DNA of 34,436 nt, taken from the NCBI GenBank assembly GCA_002070275.1, contig MWCY01000031.1, positions 1-34,436 of the forward strand. Reading direction: 5' to 3'. Numbering within the stretch: position 1 is the first letter of the stretch; each line of letters starts with the position of its first letter. This document shows, piece by piece, positions 24,810 through 33,400 of this stretch. The position numbers and the translations under genes are program-made. The notes beneath the pieces were generated by a model. The model was not told where the DNA came from. It did not search any database and saw nothing but the letters and a program-made list of their open reading frames with translations. The DNA is from Candidatus Hydrogenedentes bacterium ADurb.Bin170 (lineage in GTDB: Bacteria > Hydrogenedentota > Hydrogenedentia > Hydrogenedentales > CAITNO01).

Positions 24810-25745
24810 TTACTGAAGGCGCAAGGCACCGGTCAGTTTCTGTATGTCCTCAATGCCGTGGCGGATGCAATAGTCCCGCATCCCCCGGATGACCTGCAGG
24901 GCAGCATCGGGACGGCGGAAGGACGCACAACCGACTGCTACGGCTGTGGCACCTGCCAGCAGAAATTGTATGGCATCGTCGGCAGTGTAGATGCCGCCCA
25001 TGCCCAGTACCGGAATATTGAGCACCCTTGCCGCATCCCAGACCATTTTGACGGCAACAGGCCGGATGGCAGGGCCGCTCAGCCCGCCCACAATATTGCT
25101 CAGGCAGGGCTTTCGGGTTTCCACATCGATGTTCATGCCCAGCAGCGTGTTGATCAGGGCGACGGCATCAGCACCGCCTTCCTGTGCCGCCAGAGCGGGT
25201 TCCCGGATATCCGCAACGTTGGGTGACAGTTTGATATAAAGCGGCAGCGATGTGGCGGCGCGGATGGTCTCGGTATATTCTTTCACTCTTTGGGGAGACT
25301 GTGCCACCAGAGCAGGGCCGCAGGTGTTTTTGGCGTCGTGTACGTTGGGACAGGAAAGATTGGCTTCCAGCGCATCGGCGCCGCCTTCTTTTTCCAGCCG
25401 CTGCGCAAGCTCCGCATATTCTTCAGGCGAGTAGCCATAGATATTGGCGATAATGGTGCAGTTCTTTTCACGCAGGTAGGGCAGTTTTTCCTTCAGATAC
25501 ACATCAATGCCCACATTCTGCAGCCCGATGGCGTTGAGCATGCCTGCCGGTGTTTCAGAGATGCGCGGAGGACGGTTGCCCGGTCTCGGCTTGAGTGACA
25601 GGCTTTTGACGGTAACAGCGCCCAGAAGGGATACATCAAAATAATGCCCGTATTCACTGCCGTAACCGAATGTACCCGATGCGACAGTGACAGGGTTTTT
25701 CATGGCGAGCCCGCCGAGGTTTATATGAAGGGAAGGTTCAGTCAT
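24810..25745 (-). CDS. pyrD: Dihydroorotate dehydrogenase B, catalytic subunit PyrD
   Basis: This 311-residue flavoenzyme oxidises dihydroorotate to orotate in pyrimidine synthesis. It is class 1B: the catalytic base is Cys132 in NLSCPNV, rather than the Ser of class 2 membrane enzymes. The NAD-linked electron partner PyrK is encoded directly upstream. FMN and substrate motifs GTFGYG, NAIGLQN, IKLSPN and GMGGI are all present. The start at 25745 overlaps the end of pyrK by 8 bp, giving the family's usual length; a longer upstream frame exists but reads through pyrK. It is the last gene of the radA-disA-pyrK-pyrD unit. Confidence 0.93.
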   Translation of the reverse strand: MTEPSLHINLGGLAMKNPVTVASGTFGYGSEYGHYFDVSLLGAVTVKSLSLKPRPGNRPPRISETPAGMLNAIGLQNVGIDVYLKEKLPYLREKNCTIIANIYGYSPEEYAELAQRLEKEGGADALEANLSCPNVHDAKNTCGPALVAQSPQRVKEYTETIRAATSLPLYIKLSPNVADIREPALAAQEGGADAVALINTLLGMNIDVETRKPCLSNIVGGLSGPAIRPVAVKMVWDAARVLNIPVLGMGGIYTADDAIQFLLAGATAVAVGCASFRRPDAALQVIRGMRDYCIRHGIEDIQKLTGALRLQ

Positions 25746-26544
25746 GGGCAGGAGTTCCTGTATTCCATCGGATGTCCCGTGAATCAAAAACGGGTCCTTC
25801 ATGGCAGACCCGGACCATCCGCCGGAATTCTTCCTGCAGCGTGGTCTCCACAACGCAGCCCATGCAAACGCCGTCGCCGCAAGCCATATTCGCTTCCAGC
25901 GATGCCTGGCACCTGCTCCCGTTTTCCATGCAGATCCGATGCACCGCACCCATCATGATCATGGGGCCACAGGTATACACCAGTGTGTTTTTATCGGGCT
26001 TCCGCGCCTCTAATGCATTGGAAGCGAAGCCGTGCATTCCCGCCGATCCGTCGTCCGTGACCAGAAATACGGGGCAGTTCATCCGGGTGAAGTCTTCCTG
26101 GCAGAGCAGTATGTCCCGGCTGCGCGCGGCGAGAATTACTTCAGGGGGTGTCCCTGTTTCCCGGATCAGCGCCTGTGCCAGCCCGGGCAGCGGGGCTATG
26201 CCGATACCGCCTCCGACGAGAATATATCGTTTGAATTCCTTCGGTATGGAGAAGCCATTGCCCAGAGGTCCCTGCACATTGACGGTATCTCCGGGCTGTA
26301 TTCTGCCCAGGAGCCGGGTGCCTTCTCCGACAATTTTGTAAAGGACGGAAAAGGAGTCGCCGCCGAAACGCTCGATGGACATGGGGCGCCGCAAAAAAGG
26401 CTGGAGCCCGGGGCTGCTTTCGAGCATGCAGAACTGACCGGCGCAGGTGTCTTCGGCAATGGCTTTTCCGTCCAGAACCAGGCGCCGGTGTCCGGGAGCC
26501 ACTTCATCGTTGGATAGCACTTTACAGTCAAGAAGATGGATCAC
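25738..26544 (-). CDS. pyrK: Dihydroorotate dehydrogenase electron transfer subunit PyrK
   Basis: A 268-residue iron-sulfur flavoprotein that passes electrons from PyrD to NAD+. It has a ferredoxin-reductase-like FAD domain with the RRPMS motif (Arg53-Ser56), an NAD domain with LVGGGIGIAPLPG, and a C-terminal [2Fe-2S] cluster site Cys222, Cys227, Cys230 and Cys247 in the spacing typical of PyrK (C-x4-C-x2-C-x16-C). Its start overlaps the disA stop by four bases and its stop overlaps pyrD by eight, so three genes are translationally coupled. Confidence 0.93.
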   Translation of the reverse strand: MIHLLDCKVLSNDEVAPGHRRLVLDGKAIAEDTCAGQFCMLESSPGLQPFLRRPMSIERFGGDSFSVLYKIVGEGTRLLGRIQPGDTVNVQGPLGNGFSIPKEFKRYILVGGGIGIAPLPGLAQALIRETGTPPEVILAARSRDILLCQEDFTRMNCPVFLVTDDGSAGMHGFASNALEARKPDKNTLVYTCGPMIMMGAVHRICMENGSRCQASLEANMACGDGVCMGCVVETTLQEEFRRMVRVCHEGPVFDSRDIRWNTGTPAHD

Positions 26545-27629
26545 GACTGCGTATCTCCCGAGCCGGGTCCGAATTGATTGGCGAGGAGGGCAAGACCGCT
26601 TCGGATCCGCTCCGCCATTACATCGCCCACGCCTTCCACTTCCACCAGCACTTCTTTGGGCGCCTGAAGAATAGCCTGAAGTGAACCCAGCTCATTGACC
26701 AGATTGTCTATGATCTGAGCGGGCAGCCGGTTGATGGCATGCAGCACATGATAGCCGCGGGGGCTCATAATCACGTCCACGTTTCTGCTTGGCCCATAGC
26801 CGAGGATCTGGCTGATTGTTCCCAGGTTCATCAATTCCTCTTGAGGCAGTGCCGCCATACGTTCCATGATTACGGAAACAGTGACTCCGGGCTTTTCCCG
26901 ATGATAATCTTTCAGGATCAGGGCAACTTCATTCAATGGTTTTAAGGTTTCCTGCATCTGTATGTCCAGAAGCCGCCCTTCCGTACCCAGCTCTTCAATG
27001 ATGGGTGTGACTTCTTTTGCAATGCGGTGCACCATTTCCGCCCGCTGGAGCACGCGGCACACATCGTAAATGGTGACCACATTGCCCAGCTCTCTGGAGG
27101 TCAGATCGTCCAGTGTTTTATGAAGGGTATCTACATACTTATCGAGAATCTGAAGGGTCTGTGTTCCTTTATTGATGAGTGTAGGCACCGAATCCAGCAC
27201 ATAGCGTTTGGAATGGCAGTACAGCGTTACGCAGGAACGACGCTGCGAGATGGCGAGGACAAGGCATTTCGCCTGGTTTGCGAAGCGCTGTGCCGCGCGG
27301 TGGCGTGTTCCTGTTTCACTGGTCGGGTAATTGGAGGAGGGCTTCAGAAAGCGGTTGGCATAGGAAATGCGGGTGCCCGTTTCATTGATCAGAATGGCAC
27401 CGTCCATTTTCGACAGCTCGTAAAGCAGCTGAGCGGTCATTTCCTCATCCAGTTTGACGCCGCCTTCTGAGAGGCGGCTGAGCCGGTTCGTGGCACCGAA
27501 ACATAAAAGGGCACCTGTGCGCGCCTGCAGGATCGCCGAGATGGCTTCTCTGATCTGTGTTCCCGGGGCAATCATCCGCAGGGCGGCACGAAAGCTTTCA
27601 TGTTCATCCAGTGTTTTTCGTTTGACCAT
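26541..27629 (-). CDS. disA: Diadenylate cyclase / DNA integrity scanning protein DisA
   Basis: This 362-residue protein makes cyclic di-AMP from two ATP and scans DNA for damage, stalling at branched structures. The DAC domain has both catalytic motifs: DGA (76-78) and the RHR motif in GTRHRAA (Arg109-His110-Arg111). A central helical spine follows, and the C-terminal helix-hairpin-helix DNA-binding domain contains EVEGVGDVMAERIRSG. Length and order match Bacillus DisA (360 residues). It starts 1 bp after radA, the same pairing as in B. subtilis, where RadA/Sms modulates DisA. Unusually, it then overlaps pyrK. Confidence 0.94.
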   Translation of the reverse strand: MVKRKTLDEHESFRAALRMIAPGTQIREAISAILQARTGALLCFGATNRLSRLSEGGVKLDEEMTAQLLYELSKMDGAILINETGTRISYANRFLKPSSNYPTSETGTRHRAAQRFANQAKCLVLAISQRRSCVTLYCHSKRYVLDSVPTLINKGTQTLQILDKYVDTLHKTLDDLTSRELGNVVTIYDVCRVLQRAEMVHRIAKEVTPIIEELGTEGRLLDIQMQETLKPLNEVALILKDYHREKPGVTVSVIMERMAALPQEELMNLGTISQILGYGPSRNVDVIMSPRGYHVLHAINRLPAQIIDNLVNELGSLQAILQAPKEVLVEVEGVGDVMAERIRSGLALLANQFGPGSGDTQS

Positions 27630-27630
27630 G

Positions 27631-28992
27631 CTATTTCTCCAGAGCTACTTTCAAGGCTTCCACGATAGTGAGTGCCGGTTCCGGCGTGATACCTGAAGCG
27701 GCAATGTCGCGGCTGCAGCTTTTGGGAACAAGGCATCGGGTGAAGCCGAACTTTGCCACCTCGGCGGCACGCTGTCGGGATGCGCTGACAGCACGCACCT
27801 CGCCCGACAGACCTACTTCTCCGAAAACGGCGAGAGAGGCGGGTACGGGACGGTTGAGGAGGCTCGACGCCAGCGCCGCCGCCACGGCAAGATCGACACC
27901 CGGTTCTTCAACGCGAATGCCGCCCGCCACGTTGACAAAGACATCACGGTCGCAGAAACGAAGCCCGCCATGGCGCTCAAGAACAGCCAGGAGCAAAGCG
28001 ACACGGTTCGGATTGACGCCGGTAATGGTACGCCGCGGAGAACCGGCGTGCGGGTCACTGACCAGGGCCTGTACTTCCACGAGCAGCGGGCGCGCCCCTT
28101 CCATGGCGGGATACACCACAGAACCGCTGACGCCGACCGGCCGTTCTTCGAGGAAAAGGGCACTGGGGTTTTTGACTTCACGCAGTCCCCCTTCCTGCAT
28201 TTCAAAAACGCCGATTTCGTTGGTGGAGCCGAAGCGGTTTTTCACGGCACGGAGCACACGCAGCGACTGACGGCCTTCGCCTTCAAAATATAAAACCGTG
28301 TCCACCAGATGCTCCAGCAGGCGCGGCCCGGCGATAACGCCGTCTTTGGTCACATGCCCCACAAGAAACACCGGAATGTTGCTGGTCTTGGCGAGACGCA
28401 TGAATTCATTGGCGCATTCCCGCAGCTGTCCCGTGGAGCCGGGCGCCGCCGGGAGCTGGGATGAATAGACCGACTGGATGGAATCGATCACCGCCAGAGC
28501 ATAGTGTCCTTCGCTGAGATGCGGGGAGATGGCGGCAATATGCGTCTCCGTCAGCAGCATCAGACGGTCATGAAGCGTGTTCAGCCTTCTTGCACGCAGG
28601 CGCGCCTGCTCGCAGGACTCTTCGCCGGATACATAGAGGACACGCCCCGTGTGGGCGGCGAGATGATGGGAAAGCTGCAGCATAAGCGTTGATTTGCCTA
28701 TGCCGGGATCGCCGCCGACGAGTGTGAGCGAACCGGGGATGATGCCGCCTCCGAGCACCCGATCGAATTCTGCCATGCCGCTGGACAGCCGGGGCGCCGT
28801 TTCTTCTGAACCTTCTGTAATGGAAACGGGTTCGCTGTGTATTCCAAGCGAAGCACGGACATGAACCCCCTTTTCAGCCACCTCTTCTTCCTGCAGCGTG
28901 TTCCAGGATTCACAGGCAGAACATTTGCCCGTCCATTTAGGATGGACGGTGCCGCACTCTTCGCAGACAAAGCGTGATTTCAGCCGTATCAT
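27631..28992 (-). CDS. radA: DNA repair protein RadA/Sms
   Basis: A 453-residue RecA-like helicase that promotes branch migration in recombination. The N-terminal zinc finger has Cys10, Cys13, Cys24 and Cys27. Walker A is GGDPGIGKST (93-102), and the RadA signature KNRFG is at 251-255. A C-terminal Lon-protease-like domain (about 285-453, GGIRVEEPGVDLAVAAAL) completes the normal architecture. The ribosome site before ATG 28992 is weak. It is the first gene of a four-gene minus-strand unit with disA, pyrK and pyrD. Confidence 0.95.
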   Translation of the reverse strand: MIRLKSRFVCEECGTVHPKWTGKCSACESWNTLQEEEVAEKGVHVRASLGIHSEPVSITEGSEETAPRLSSGMAEFDRVLGGGIIPGSLTLVGGDPGIGKSTLMLQLSHHLAAHTGRVLYVSGEESCEQARLRARRLNTLHDRLMLLTETHIAAISPHLSEGHYALAVIDSIQSVYSSQLPAAPGSTGQLRECANEFMRLAKTSNIPVFLVGHVTKDGVIAGPRLLEHLVDTVLYFEGEGRQSLRVLRAVKNRFGSTNEIGVFEMQEGGLREVKNPSALFLEERPVGVSGSVVYPAMEGARPLLVEVQALVSDPHAGSPRRTITGVNPNRVALLLAVLERHGGLRFCDRDVFVNVAGGIRVEEPGVDLAVAAALASSLLNRPVPASLAVFGEVGLSGEVRAVSASRQRAAEVAKFGFTRCLVPKSCSRDIAASGITPEPALTIVEALKVALEK

Positions 28993-29247
28993 AGCGGAAG
29001 AGACCTGATGTTTGTCTTGCGCTTCCAGAAAATAATGCTGTCCTTTTTATCGATGGATTCAGGGCCAGAGGGCTGTGTTTTCTATTGGATAAAGTGTACC
29101 GTATTCACGGCGAGTCCGGCAAACTGTTCTGTTGAAGAAAGGGTACAAAGGGGAATGACGTTGCCACCAGAGAACTTTCTTTTGCAAAAGGACGGATGGA
29201 AACAGAAAAATATTCATTTTATCCACCACATCATTCCCTTCTTTTAT
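28993..29247. other. Intergenic stretch upstream of radA
   Basis: About 255 bp without a credible gene. It holds the candidate radA promoter and, toward 29150, a GGAATGACG string shared with the nearby palindrome. A short forward frame here lacks a ribosome site and recognisable sequence and is not called. Confidence 0.5.
29093..29122 (-). promoter_or_regulatory. Candidate promoter of the radA-disA-pyrK-pyrD unit
   Basis: On the minus strand TTGCCG (29117-29122) and TACACT (29093-29098) are spaced by 18 bp, about 100 bp before the radA start. Each box matches consensus at four of six positions. Confidence 0.38.
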
Positions 29248-29755
29248 CGTCATTCCTGCGAAGGCAGGAATGACGGAGGGCGGCGGGATGAGTGAGTCGG
29301 GACAATGCGTTTATGTGATGTCCCCAGGGAACGGCCGAAACCAATTCTCGCACAGCCTGTGCAAGTTGTTCCGAAGCTGTTCCTGTTACAGTGGTTTCTC
29401 GCACAGGTTGTGCGAGAAATGACGTTTTCGGTTTTTCCATTTCCTGTGCGACGTGGGCAAGAAATTCCGCTGAAGTGTGGGTAAGGTAGAATTGTTTCAT
29501 GCGCCATAGATTTGCCGACGAGAAGCCACGCATGTCCGGAAAGGCACTGCGCAGATCAGCGGCAAGGCGTTCCACGACCCCATCGCCCCAGCCCGCAGTT
29601 TGCTGCTTTTCCACGATACCTTGCCCGATGTCCCAATACAACAGGACCAATTCATGGTTGACCGCTCGTGCAGCAGATACATGCGCAAGAAGAATGCGCT
29701 CTTTCAAAGCAGAAAAAAAGGCCGGATAATCCGGGGTTGGCACAGACTTTGTCAT
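29231..29755 (-). pseudogene. Truncated YhcG-like (DUF1016) nuclease-family gene
   Basis: The frame encodes 174 residues. Residues 1 to about 150 match the N-terminal domain of DUF1016/YhcG proteins: HVSAARAVNHELVLLYWDIG, WGDGVVERLAADLRSAFPDMRGFSSANLWRMKQFY and VPWGHHIN are all family landmarks. Full-length members are roughly 350 residues with a C-terminal PD-(D/E)XK nuclease domain, which is absent here. Family sequence ends at about 29300 and the frame then runs through spacer and the palindrome at 29248-29275 to a stop at 29231. No clear ribosome site precedes ATG 29755. Upstream, in the same frame, 38 codons are open back to a stop at 29870. I take it as a remnant of a mobile or defence-associated gene. 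Confidence 0.7.
29248..29275. repeat. Perfect palindrome, REP-like element
   Basis: CGTCATTCCTGC and GCAGGAATGACG form a perfect 12-bp inverted repeat around a GAAG tetraloop. The sequence resembles the dispersed palindromic repeats seen between genes in many bacteria. It overlaps the 3' end of the truncated DUF1016 frame and supplies its last out-of-family residues. Confidence 0.85.
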
Positions 29756-29879
29756 GAATAAAAAACGCTCTCTGTCATTTTCGCTAACCGTTAATCCGAG
29801 TATTTCATTAAATATTCTCTCCGCCTCAGCCTCAAAGCCAGCCTCGATCTGGTATGCCAGTGCAATTTGTCAAGGGCTA

Positions 29880-30095
29880 TCACAATAATTTACAGTGTAG
29901 CATATTCATGCGGCTGGTCTCGTCGGTGTCACTCTCCTCGATGAGCATCGTGTGTCCGTCTACTTCGGGGTTGTAGGACTCACCGCTCTCAGCGTAGGCA
30001 TTGATCAGGGTTGTCAGCGTTCCACGCACGGCCTCACTAAGGCCCTCAGGCAGATTCGCCCGGTCCACGTCTTCAATACTACGAAATACTTTCAT
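29880..30095 (-). CDS. Small hypothetical protein, possibly a gene fragment
   Basis: A 71-residue frame beginning MKVFRSIEDVD, with VRGTLTTLINAYAESGESYNPEVDGHTMLIEESDTDE in the middle. The second half resembles the opening of small accessory-island proteins that continue well past this point, whereas this frame ends abruptly in a short unrelated tail. A different frame (29756-29869) continues with acidic helical sequence, so a frameshift or junction may have split a longer gene. TAGATCCTCC (30104-30113, plus strand) reads GGAGGATCTA on the minus strand, placing GGAGG about 13 bp before the ATG. Function unknown. Confidence 0.45.
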   Translation of the reverse strand: MKVFRSIEDVDRANLPEGLSEAVRGTLTTLINAYAESGESYNPEVDGHTMLIEESDTDETSRMNMLHCKLL

Positions 30096-30455
30096 GTTTA
30101 GATCCTCCAGGGTAAATAGCTATCCACAGAGGATTAATATGGATTTGAAAAAGGGAGTTAATACGGGTGAGGAGGTGGGGATAGAAAAGGGGGAGATGGC
30201 GTACCGGTGGGTGGACATTCGGAACCATGGGACGTCGACGCAGGAGAGACTGCCATCACTGTGGGGCGAAAGGTCAGTCTATGCCGGAACGGTGCGCCTC
30301 CTCCAAAGTGTAGACCGCTAATTACCAAGTTTAAGGTGGACGGTCGGAGCTTTACGCCGAAGGAGTGCAGATAGAATTACTGTATATTAGGCACAGTATA
30401 GGCCCCGGAATTGGGCGTGTACAAGGAATCAGGACAGATCTGGATTTAGGCCTGA
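30096..30455. other. Noncoding gap between the remnant island and the large secreted gene
   Basis: Roughly 340 bp with no supported gene beyond the ribosome site at 30104-30113. A forward 60-codon frame from 30139 has no ribosome site and no recognisable family. The 3' end of the large minus-strand gene abuts at 30456, and no terminator hairpin with a T-tract was seen for it here. Confidence 0.5.
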
Positions 30456-33400
30456 TCAGAACTTGATCTCGACATAAGTATCTTTGTCGATATCCTCCAC
30501 TTTCCATTCCTTCGGCCAGTCAGCCTCGAAATCCAAGAAGCCATCATCGTCCGCATCGTCCCCGATTCGAAGGATGAGGTCAGGTCCGTAGGCCTGCAAC
30601 GAAAATTCTCCCAATTCGTCGGTAATCGCGCGGATTCCCCAACTACGATTGTGAATCTGCACCACCTTTCCGACAGCCGGAGTGCCGTTAACTGTAACTT
30701 TGCCGCTGATTGTATGGGCAGTAAACTGCTGATCAGCCATATAAAGGAAGCGGACCTGCGAGCCATCTGCGCTTCGGTTGAATTCGATCTCAACAACACC
30801 CACACCGGCAGCAACGATGAAATAGCCAGTTCCAGCCCAGTATTGTGAGGAATTTGTCGAGTCATCGATGTTCACCCGCACACAATCCTGAAATTCGATT
30901 CCACCCACGACTGCGGTGCCAAGCAGTTCCACAGAATATGATTTATTTATCCACGTCCATGTATCGCCTGACACAAAGGTCTGTGGTAATGTGAAATGCA
31001 TGAAAAACTGGCCTTGATTTGTGACAGGAGCACCGGAGTTCATGAGAGTCAACAAATATCCATCAAATGTATAGTCAATGTGTCCACCGAGCGAGTTGCC
31101 CAACCAGGTCGATCCCTCGGCGTTGAGCGTAACCACAAAATCCTTATCTTCGTTCGTTTTTTGAAACACAGCCCAGGCGTAATCATCGAATTTACCGCCT
31201 TGACTGTCCGTCACATGGTACCGGATTCCATGGCCTTCAGTTGTGATAAAAAATTCATCCGCCCGTCTCTCAGCTGGTCCTGATGAAAGAATCACATCAA
31301 CTGCTTTTCCCCGGCTTGTCGAGGCACCATGAACGGGAGTCTGAGAAATCACCGTTCCGGCGGGGTAGGAAAGGTTCTCTTGTGTTCCGATTGTTCGCAG
31401 AAGAAGCTCAGGAGTTGCCAAAGCACCTACGCACTCCACCTCTGTTAACCCAATAAGATTAGGTACTGTAACAGACGCTCTTTGCGTCGGTGGTAGTTGA
31501 TATATCTCCCATTGCGTTTCCAAGCTCTCAACATGGCCCGTATAATCCTGAGCTGACATTGTCTGAAGATTTGAGTAGTTACCGCTTACGAACTGAAAAT
31601 CTGGTTCGTATGCAGTGATTGCACCAAGCATATCATTTGTTGCGCCGTAGTCCAGATTGGTAAAAGGCTTTTCGAGAGGATCAAAGCAGTAGCCGTTGCA
31701 GTTTTGGCCGCTGGCTAGAAATCCCGCAGAGGAGCGGTAAATTAAGGGATAAGCCACGCGACCATGAATGGTCCAGAGGGGTCCGTGCAGGCAGGCACCA
31801 TCTGACGGTCTGTACAATCCATTACTAAGTGTTCTGGCCTCCGTAGGAGTATAGACACCCGCTATCACATGTCCGCCACGATCCGTCGTATCCCACCAGT
31901 TCGTGATCCACACGTCCCAGTCGGGGGCTGCAACCAACTGCATAGCGGCACCGACATTACACGCCTCAACGAAGCAATTCCCGACACCGGATAGCCATTT
32001 GTCATCGAGGTTGGGGAGCCACATGCGGTAATACTCGCCGTACACCCAGTCATTATCCTCGCGCTTGAACCAGTCCCGATACCTGTCACTGATAGCCATA
32101 AAAGCCTTTGTCAGGCCACTTCCCACCTGTTCCTTCGCTTCTGCGGCAAGAATGGCAGCCAGCGGAGAGAGTCTGTTGCCAAGTTCCGTAACTGCCATAT
32201 TCAAAGCAACTATTTCCTGAGGAATGTCCGTATAGGTATCGGCACATTCCACGAAGCGCTCCGGGAACAGGCTTCTGGAAAAAGTCCGCACCGGTGCTGC
32301 ACGCCAGCCCCATTGATTTCCTAGCCGGCTCGCAAAGAAAGCGGCCCAGTGTTTATCCATATCCGAATCCAGCTGGGTCCCTTCGGTCAATGCATCCAAA
32401 ACCGCCAGTTCCAGACTGTTGAGTGCGGGTTCAGCATCCGACATGCAATAGGCTTCGACCGCGTTTCTCAAACCCGCGTTGACTCCTGTGTCGTCGCGTC
32501 CCATCAGCGGATACCAGACTGCGTCTTGATTCATGACCAGGACAAATTTCCCCTGGATATCTATTTTGCCGGCCTGCGTTGCTACCAACGGATCATATAA
32601 TTGTGCGCCCGAGCCGTTGCTCTCGATAACATACCCAAAACCCGCATCCGACACTGCGAGATAGACTGATTTTCCCTGTGTCCGCAATTGGAAGTACAGC
32701 GCCTCAGCCAGAGTGAGATTAGGCGTTGTCCAGCCTATACCCTTGATCCCATTCCAGAGCAGAGGCAAGCGCAAGTCCAGCCAGCCATGAAATGGAGCAT
32801 TCTCGGGCAGTGAATCTGCGTAGGAGACCGCATTGTGACGATGATGGGCCCACTTGAAATCAGACCAGGAAAAAGCACTGCCTTCTTTATTGTCAAAACG
32901 GAAACCATCATTTATGGATGAAGCCACCTGATCCCAATACGATTCATCGTCTACCCGGTCGCGATGAAGGTATTCCGCAGCCCAACCATCGTAAACGGTC
33001 GCGATCTTTTCAAGCCAGACCGCATCGGCCTGCAGATAGACTTCCGGGTGTTTCACCAGCAAGGAACGTGATGAGTATATCCCCATCTTCGCAAGTTTAT
33101 TCTCTACGGATGAGGCTGCCAGATCCAGCCAAGCAGCATTGTGAATTAAACTCGCTTCATCCTCTGGCTCTCCTTCGCCTTCAGACGAGGAAACCAACTT
33201 GATCTCGACATAAGTATCTTTGTCGATATCCTCCACTTTCCATTCCTTCGGCCAGTCAGCCTCGAAATCCAAGAAGCCATCATCGTCCGCATCGTCCCCG
33301 ATTCGAAGGATGAGGTCAGGTCCGTAGGCCTGCAATGAAAATTTTCCCGATTCGTCGGTAATTGCGCGGGTTCCCCAACGATAATTGTGGATCTGGACTA

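Noticed and set aside
29008-29295. Forward 95-codon frame upstream of radA
   Set aside because: It runs through promoter and palindrome sequence, has no ribosome site, and its C-terminal part is only the translated palindrome.
30139-30321. Forward 60-codon frame in the gap before the large secreted gene
   Set aside because: It has no ribosome site and no similarity I recognise; too weak to call.
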